Shown: positions 56,662 to 64,000 of the stretch, piece by piece
How positions within the stretch are numbered: position 1 is the stretch's first letter
Layout: each line of letters begins with the position of its first letter
Source: Rhododendron vialii
Taxonomy: Eukaryota; Streptophyta; Magnoliopsida; Ericales; Ericaceae
Direction of reading: 5' to 3'
DNA length: 64,000 nucleotides
NCBI RefSeq assembly: GCF_030253575.1
Contig: NC_080564.1
Location: 3,578,501 to 3,642,500, forward strand
Position numbers and translations under genes: made by a program
Notes under the pieces: generated by a model
The model's input: only the letters and a program-made list of their open reading frames with translations
What the model was told of the DNA's origin: nothing
Database searches by the model: none

Positions 56662-56940
56662 TACAATACACATTTTTTAAAATGGTGTACCATATACACA
56701 TATTTTATAGTTTATTCATAACATTTTTGGATGTTTCGTAACTTTTGTTCTAGAATTCATAACTTTTCAGCAGTAAGGTTCGTAACATTTTCATTATGAT
56801 TCAAAACATTTTGGTATATCTCGTAACCTTTATACGATTCGTAACTTTTTAGCAATACGATTCGTAATATTTTCTCTACAATTTATAACATTTTAGGGGT
56901 GCATATGATACACATCTAAATAAAAAAATGTATATTGTAA
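56662..56940. mobile_element. AT-rich MITE-like element with short internal repeats
   Basis: The ends ACAATACACATTTTTT and AAAAAAATGTATATTGT are inverted repeats. The interior has seven or so copies of a word like TTCGTAACATTTT / ATTCGTAACTTTT at 20-35 bp spacing. No clear target-site duplication was found. Confidence 0.6.
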
Positions 56941-58466
56941 TATTTCCCTAGATATATATGGGTATGTGCGGACCTTGGAGATCGAGATAGAGAGAGAGAA
57001 AGGGAGGAGCGAGAAGAGACCACCCTGACATTTTTTTCCTTGTAAAAGTAATCCAAAAGAAATGTTTTCAAAGTAATTTTTAAAAAAAAAATGTCTTTTA
57101 GGTCCTGGGTTAAACTAAAACTGAAATCCCAGTAAACTTATCGGTGATTGGTAAAAAGTAAAAACCGTAAGATGGTTGTTTTTTTTCAAATTTTTTTTTC
57201 GTTTGTTACTTTGCGTCAATTTGGTGTAGAGTATTGGTTCACCTCAACAAGATGAATCTAAAATGTAAAAAGTTATGTTCAAAGTTTTATTTTTTGAATA
57301 AACAAAAAAATAATCCAAAAATTACTGACGCCTCGTCGTAACGAAGCAATTATCCACAAATAATTGACGCAAAACTAACAAATATGGAAAACGCCAAACC
57401 ACCCCTAAGTAACTTATTTTAGCATCTTTGTCGTAATTATCATTGGGAATATGTTCGGGACTTCTTAGGAAATACTATAAGCAAATTTGTGTTGTCCACA
57501 CTCTGTAATGATGATCATTTGATAATGTATTCTTCTAGGTTTTTTTTTTATTTTTTATATTGACAAAAGTTAATACTGTCGGGATAATTAAACTAACACT
57601 TTCAATGGAAAGCTCCGTAAAGCCTTCTTCAAGAAAAGCTCCGTTTCTCTTATCATTTTGAAAACATAAATGTACAAGGTTTGCATATCATATTTCTATT
57701 TTTTTTAGCAGAAATAATATTCAAATTTGTACTTCCTTCAAATATGGGCTCTTCTAATAAAACAATCTTGAAAAAAGTACCAAATGATTTTCGAGGTTGC
57801 CAATGCCTATTTAACAGTATCATATGTAGAACTTGTGGGATAATTGGCATGTGCATGTGTTTGTGAAAATTTTATAGTATAATTTAAAATTTTGAAAGGC
57901 CGAATGTCTTAGTAATTTTTTAATCTTAAAATATAGGATAAGTACCTTTTTATAGATAAACTTCTCTCGGGGTCAATTTTAGTGTTACGGATCTGGAAGA
58001 ATTTGCCAACAAAAATTGTATAATGAAATAAGCCCAAAATCTAGGAGTTTACTATATTTGGAAACATCAACAAAAAAAAAAAAAACATTTCTCTGGACCT
58101 TTGGAGTTTTAGTTTTTGTTGTTTTGGTATGGAATTATCCCAAAAAAAAAAAAAAAGAATATTTTCCCCAATCAATTTATGGTATGGAAATTAATTTTTA
58201 CACCCCACTTATGAGATAAGTGTACTTAAAAATTGGTTTCCATCATGTTATGAATCATTTTAAGCACTAAAAATATACTTGCAACCGTTCTATTTTCATA
58301 AGGTCCATTGTGCAAAAAAATTTATTTTCGATTTACGAGACAGGTACAAGTTATTTTCCACAGAAAATTAGTATTGCAGTTAAAAAAAATTCTATTTTGA
58401 TTAGGGGAAACTTCAATAAAAAGTCTTTATTATATATATTGACACCATCATCCATCTCTTTACCAA
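56941..58466. other. AT-rich spacer upstream of the coiled-coil gene; no gene recognised
   Basis: Long A and T runs (for example 57065, 57180, 58074, 58142) and no coding similarity. The last 100 bases include TATATATATTG at about 58431, a possible core promoter for the gene beginning downstream. Confidence 0.45.
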
Positions 58467-58546
58467 TCTCTCTCTCTCTCTCTCTCTCTCTCAGTCAAAG
58501 CTCGTCAGAACTCAGGAGCTCCCAAATTATCCTCTGCAAATCAGAA
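58467..58546 (+). promoter_or_regulatory. Probable leader of the coiled-coil gene with (CT)n tract
   Basis: A 26-bp (CT)n run at 58467-58492 follows a TATA-like sequence at about 58431. The segment then reads as an untranslated exon up to a possible donor site AAG/GTGACC at 58546. That would join the acceptor at 61189, just ahead of the start codon, implying a 5' UTR intron of about 2.6 kb. This is inferred from layout only. Confidence 0.35.
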
Positions 58547-59281
58547 GGTGACCTCTCTCTCAATTACCAATTGTATTCATCTCTTACAAACCGTTGTTTC
58601 GCTGTCGTCCGATTGTCTAACCAAAGCTGTCGATTTCTCTGTTGGTTGTTTCTTTTCTCGCATTTTGTTTGTTCTAGACGTAGCGTATCACTGTAAACCC
58701 AAATATGTTTTCTTCTTCAGTTCAATACACCACTCGTGTATTCACTAATTTGGGTTTGATTAAGAATTCGAGATGAAGAGCGTATTTTTTTGCTTGTGGA
58801 TTACTAAACTCTTTACTATTTCTTACGATCTGCTTAACGTAGGGTTTATCAGTAGAAGTCTGTCCAATGGATGAATTCACTTGGGGTTTTGAGAGTTCAT
58901 GTTATTGATTCACTTGGGGTTTTGAGAGTTCATGCTATTGATTCGAGTTTTACTGAGTTTTTCTATTTTTTTCCGAAAGAATGCGGAAATTTTGCAAAAC
59001 TTGGGATATCTCAAAATGCATGATTTGGGATGTCCCAGAATATAGGTCCCAATACTTTTTTTTTTTTAAATTTTAAAAACTCAGATGTTCGGGCCAGCAT
59101 CCACGCAACTCGACTAATCTTGGGGGCTTAATCCCACGCCTACTTGCAGGGAGCCCGATTAAAGTCGGGCAAAGCTCCGTATGGACTTACTCCTGTTAAG
59201 TGTTTGGTATCCAAATTTACCCAATAGATGTCCAAAACCATCCCTTTCAATTGGTAATGGAAACTTTTTTGTGTTGGGGAT

Positions 59282-59735
59282 CAGGGCTGGCCCAATGGGA
59301 AGGCCCAAGAGGCCACCGCCTTGGGCCTCCACATTTTGGGCCAAAATATGGGGCACCCCTTCCCAGATAAGTATATAAATTTTCTGTGTGCAACTATAAT
59401 ACAAACTCCATTTGGTGGTTCAGTGGTAAAATGTTTGCTCTTCTATATAAAATGCCAAGGTTCAAATCCTAGTAGGGTACTTTTTTGAAGTGTCTTTTTG
59501 CCAAAAAAAATTTCTCCTCACACAAATTGAGACTGTTGTGATTCAAACATGAGTCCACCGAATATTATTGCAACCGCACAAGCCATTAAGGCCGAAATAT
59601 TTACCATGTTGAATAGTATGAATAAAAATGATATATAGATAATATTTCTGTTTATTGTTTTTAAATTAGGAAATTTATGTAGGACGCTATTCCACCCCTT
59701 GGCCTAGGGCATCTAAATACCTTGGGCCGGCCTTG
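59282..59735. mobile_element. hAT-superfamily non-autonomous element with internal Pol III-like boxes
   Basis: The ends CAGGGCTGGCCC and GGGCCGGCCTTG are inverted repeats of the hAT type. A perfect 8-bp target-site duplication TTGGGGAT lies at 59274-59281 and 59736-59743. Inside is a tRNA-like stretch: A box TGGTTCAGTGG (59416-59426), B box GGTTCAAATCC (59459-59469) and TTTTTT at 59481. These could be a nested SINE or a tRNA-related relic carried by the element. Confidence 0.85.
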
Positions 59736-59743
59736 TTGGGGAT

Positions 59744-61189
59744 AAACCGGTTACTTTGGAAAGTTACACATTCTGGTTCGAGATTTGGTTGCATTGAAGG
59801 CATGACCCCTTAATAAGTTGAAACTGACAAAAGCAACTAACTTTGTGGACTGATACAAACAGGACACCATGTTGTTTTCTAATGGTTAGGAGTTAGGACA
59901 CTAACTTGTTGGGAAGATGTTTACTACATATGTATGTGAATTATAGGTAAATATGAGGAGTATGTATGTTTACTACTACTATCGAATTGGTGATAAAAAC
60001 CAGAAATTTCATTGACAGGATGAAGGTATGAAAACAACAAAGTCACTACATAAGTATTCAAGATCTAAGCATCCACAACAACTTTGACCCTGCCCAAACT
60101 TGAAAATTGCATTATTACCTCGTATCATGTCCTTGCATGTCCCCACTATATCCAACTACGAATGGTATGCTAATTAAAACGAAGACATTTTTGGGCATGC
60201 TTGACGTGTACAGAGCATTTCCATGTCCCTGGCATGTTGCACTTGGATTCATAAGGCTGGTAGATGTGGTAGGTGTGTCCGTGTTATCCATGTTCATGCT
60301 ACTTAGACTCTCACCATTATGACTTGTGAGAGTAATTGAAGGGGAAGTTATTGCTGGCTACCTGGTGGATGACATGGCAGAAAGGTCAAAGGTTGACTAC
60401 TGCTGCTCTCTGGCTGGAGCTTAGGTTGCTGGAGGGTGGTGGGCAGCTGGAGCTGAAATAGTGGTGGCTGATGGCTTGAGAGAGTGGTATGTCTTCAACT
60501 AAAGGTGGGGTCAAGTGTACCATCATTACAGAAGTAAAGGGAGGAGTGATGAGATAAACTTCACTTGGGATTCCTTATTTATGGAAACTCTTCCCCTGGG
60601 CTGTAAACTAACTGTCCAAAAATGGTTATTCAGCTTGCCCAAAATCCCCCAGGATGCCTGAGGGCCTGAAATCAAGTAACCTGAACTAATTTTGAAATGT
60701 CATAAACCATACTTTGCGTGTCTATAGTTTCTGCAAGGTGGCATGCTATAGCTTTTCTAGGATGTGCTTCTTATACTTCTGCTGCAGTTAGGGTTGTTTT
60801 GTGACTTTCATCTTTCCGTATACGCAAAATTTTTTGTTGCAGCAAACTTAAGTTGTTCTGTGGTCTTTTGCCACGGTCTTGGACAAGGTTCCATGATGTT
60901 TGTAGTAATCTGAGCAAGATTACAAATACTTGGTAGAGGTTTGATTATTATGAGGTACAAATCCCTGAATCAGTCATTTAGGTTTAGCAGCTGTAGTTTC
61001 TACTTGATTTAAATTGCTGCAAGACTTGCGGTGGTGCTTCTACTGCGTAAACCTTCATATAGATTCAATTCTTCTCACTAGGTATCTGTTAGATCTTCAA
61101 ACTGTAATATTTTGTTTGTGCATTACACTCTATTTATTCCTTGTCGCTCCCTAATTTTGTCGACCTTAAGTATGGTTTGATTTTAATAG
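59744..61189. other. Probable 5' UTR intron of the coiled-coil gene; no separate gene recognised
   Basis: No coding similarity. The segment ends in the acceptor TTTTAATAG at 61181-61189. Sequence is moderately AT-rich and mostly unique-looking. Confidence 0.4.
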
Positions 61190-61192
61190 GTG

Positions 61193-64000
61193 ATGGCATC
61201 TGGGGAAGATTTTGACTTGTCCACTTTGAAGTTTCAGCTAAGCCAAACACAAACAATGTGGAAGGAGGACATGGAAAGAAGCCAATCCCAAATTGATGAT
61301 TTGCAAGGAAAACTTGAGGAAGTAAAGGCTTGTATGCATGGGTCCGAGGAAGATGCAAGAAAAGAGTTGGAAGTTCTTTGGCGGAGAGTCAAAACTACAG
61401 CAACATTGTTGACTTACTTGAAATCAAAGGCGAGACTCATGGCTGTTCCTCATTTAGCCCATACTTCATGTGGCATTAAACAGTTGGATGGGGTTGGGCT
61501 TGTTGACAAAAATGGAGTACCCTTTTCTAGTTGGTCTAAGAACATAGATATTTCTTCCTTTGACAATCCAGACGAGGAATCATGGATTGGCATTAGCCTT
61601 CAACGTGGATCCCTTGATGAACAAGATGGAGCCTATATTGGTGAAGTGCTGAAGAATGTGCAAATGGTGACTGATGTAATGGAAACCCTAGTGAAGAGGG
61701 TTCTTATGGCAGAATCTGAAACTGCTATTGAGAAAAAGAAGGTAACTTTAGGTCAGGAAGAGATAAATAAGAAGGTAGTCCAAATTGAGAGCATGTCTAT
61801 GAAGTTGGAGGAGATGGAAAGGTTTACGCTCGGCACAAATGGTATTTTGAATGAGATGCGACAGAGGGTTGAAGATTTGGTTCAAGAAACATCGAGACAG
61901 AGGCAACGAGCAGCTGAAAACGAACAAGAGCTTTGTCGCGTGAAGCAAGATTTCGAGTCCCTGAAAACTTATGTTAGTAGCCTTATCAATGTGAGAGAGA
62001 CGCTTTTATCATCAGAGAAGCAGTTCCAAACAATTGAGAGGCTTTTTGAGCGGTTAGTATGCTTACTATGCCCTTTTTGAGGATAGTGTGCTACGTCGGA
62101 TCTTTATCATTCCATGCTATATTGTTTTGTTGGTTTATGATGAGGCCTTCTGAGAATCTGAATATGCTAACAACGTGCCCTGTTCTTCCTGGTTTTCTTC
62201 ACTCTATTGTCTGCTCACTGCTACCGTCTGTATATTTGTCACTTGAGTCTACATAACATTAGTTCCATATCCGTATATCTTGCCTAGTACTAAGTTATGT
62301 GCATGTTATGACATTGTGCAATAGTACTAAGACTAGTGGTTGTTTTGTTAATTTACATGGTCTTTCTCTTGGCTCTCTTGGTCTGCAGCTGACCGTTTGG
62401 ACCTCATTTTACTTGGCTTTATTTTTGGTAATATAGAGCAGGATAGTTCTTTGGAGGATATGCACGTTGTGCCTGAAATTGCCTGAGTGGATATTGGTTA
62501 TAGTCCTTTTGGCCTGAGAAGGATCCTTTGAACCCAAGAATCTGGCTACTTATACTGGGTGAAAACACTTCCCAGTAGATGTTCTATACTTATTCTTGCA
62601 TTGTTGTTGTATAACAAAATATTAAAGGACCTGTACACCCCTCTATACTCTAAAAATATCTAACATGTCAAAGAATTGACTCGAAGTAGGGTTGTACCCC
62701 CTCGACTCCCAACTAAACAAATTAGAAATCGGAACATTCTTAACTTTGAACAATGGCCTATCCTCCCAGTCAAAATATCATCGATCCCTCTTTCTCCAGA
62801 TAGACCACATCAAGTACAGCGGGATCATTATCCACGGCTTCCGTCTTCTTCTACCATTCTCGAAAAAGCACAGAGGGATCATATATGTTAGATGTATTGT
62901 GGACCCTTCTCAATGTGTGATGTACTTGAGTGGAGCATGATACATGGGTAGTTGGATGGGAGATGAAGTTTTCATATTTTTATCGTTCTTCTTTCGTTTC
63001 CCAGAATAAAGTAGACTTTGTCAGTAACAGAAAACCATGACTGGGCACTTTTGACTTTGAAGCACAATGCAAAAGCAACACAATATCTTTGTTCTCTACT
63101 TAAAAATTGTTAGTCAGTGTGAATTTCCAAAGAGTGCACTTGGAATTGCACATTATTTGTGTTTTTGTTATCCAATTGGGGTTACAACTTACAGATATAA
63201 ATGTATATTCAGGTGAAGGGTTGGTAATTCTTCTTCTTCTCTTATCTCTTGTATAACACTAATCTCAACTTTACTCTGCAAATCAACTAATCATATTCTT
63301 CAACTCAACTAAAACCTAATCATACTTGTCAAGAACTAGCAGATGCCCGTGCCTAGAGGCACATCAAAACGTGATATAATCTCAACTTAAATAAACTACC
63401 CGCTCTACTTGATTGCTCTACATGACAAATATAATCTACTCATAGTGTCTGCTATCATTTTGAGACATTTTCCTATTTGATCATAAAAGGCAACATCCAA
63501 ATAGAGATACATTGCTTAAAAAGTTAAGGAGAGAGAGTGGTAGATTTATTTAGAAGAATATTCTCTTTATCTTTTAAAAAGTTTAAAAAGAATGATCTAA
63601 CGGCTACAACTTGCAATGAAAATATGATCCAATGGCTGTGTATGTTACTTTGTTTGTATGCATAAACATTTTTATGAAAAACTGCTCTGTTTTATTATAT
63701 TAGATTGTTGACAGATGTATGGCCTGCAATTGTGGTGGTGGAATGAATACCCTTTTTTGAACAGCGGTGGTATGAATAACTGACATACTATCTCCAATTG
63801 TCATACGATCTATTGCATTTTTCATGGGAGCAGGTTAGTTGCAAAGACAACACAGTTGGAGAGTGAGAAAATGCAGAAAGAAACTGAAGTCCACAAACTT
63901 ATGGAAGAGAACATGAGGTTGACGACTCTACTTGACAAAAAAGAGGCCCAGCTCTTGGCCATGAATGAACAATGCAAGGTCATGGCTTTGAGTGCTTCAA
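61193..64000 (+). CDS. Conserved plant coiled-coil protein, N-terminal part, runs off the right edge
   Basis: Exon 61193-62052 (286 codons plus two bases) joins in frame to an exon from 63834 to the window end; the 1.8-kb intron is GT-AG. The protein begins MASGEDFDLSTLKFQLSQTQ and is predicted to be coiled coil over most of its length, with heptad-rich stretches such as QSQIDDLQGKLEEVKAC and MSMKLEEMERF. A conserved non-coil block SKARLMAVPHLAHTSCGIKQ followed by LVDKNGVPFSSWS occurs at about residues 76-115. Further blocks include DGAYIGEVLKNVQMVTDVME and FERLVAKTTQLESEKMQKET. I recall it as a plant-conserved family without a firm function. An acceptor AG three bases before the ATG supports the start. 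At least 342 residues are encoded here and the C-terminus is missing. Confidence 0.85.

Noticed and set aside
59416..59486. Genuine tRNA gene
   Set aside because: A and B boxes are present but no paired acceptor stem or clear anticodon arm could be drawn; it also sits inside a transposon.
1..64000. CRISPR array, phage, bacterial defence or biosynthetic cluster
   Set aside because: The spaced repeats found are MITE subrepeats or microsatellites without unique equal-length spacers, and the genes are unrelated plant housekeeping or signalling genes plus a single flavonoid enzyme.

Overview
This is plant nuclear DNA, almost certainly a eudicot. The genes have GT-AG introns, the spacers are AT-rich and packed with short transposons, (CT)n/(GA)n microsatellites are common, and every recognisable protein belongs to a land-plant family. 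The flavanone 3-hydroxylase reads like asterid (possibly Ericales) enzymes, but that is only an impression from protein similarity. No bacterial, phage or CRISPR system is present.

Layout, left to right. (1) 1-1092, minus: N-terminal 364 residues of an ARMADILLO REPEAT ONLY (ARO) protein, cut by the window edge. (2) 6705-14186, minus: a complete 12-exon group IV calcium-dependent protein kinase (CPK28/CPK18/CPK16 type). (3) 20427-22681, minus: a complete three-exon flavanone 3-hydroxylase. (4) 25032-26358, minus: a broken copy of a CCA-adding tRNA nucleotidyltransferase, split by transposon sequence. (5) 27286-28701, plus: an unnamed plant protein with an acidic C-terminal half and mitosis-type (MSA) promoter elements. 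(6) 33036-33476, plus: a small conserved plant protein. (7) 36364-40284, plus: an 11-exon SWD2-like WD40 protein (S2Lb type). (8) 41909-47597, minus: a six-exon ALKBH9-type RNA demethylase. (9) 49750-50274, plus: a small, probably plastid-targeted, single-pass membrane protein. (10) 50671-52727, minus: a RanBP2-type zinc-finger gene with signs of decay. (11) 61193 to the right edge, plus: N-terminal part of a conserved plant coiled-coil protein.

The genes do not form a pathway or cluster; they are ordinary neighbours. The interesting material lies between and inside them. Several mobile elements can be delimited to the base by target-site duplications: an 8-bp-TSD MITE (17230-17553), a miniature LTR retrotransposon (TRIM, 37518-37892), a truncated non-LTR insertion (44476-44742), a SINE (48570-48773), a solo LTR (55401-56449) and a hAT-type element with internal Pol III-like boxes (59282-59735). 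A second theme is a set of foldback elements with different ends that share one palindromic module (GATGATCCGAGCCGCTCAAT or close variants). It occurs at least eight times in 15.5-32.2 kb, with a weaker relative at 3.4 kb. I regard this module family as the best candidate for something undescribed.

Exon boundaries were set by hand from splice consensus, reading-frame closure and remembered family sequence. For the kinase, F3H, SWD2-like, ALKBH9-like and 27-kb genes every junction closes in frame.
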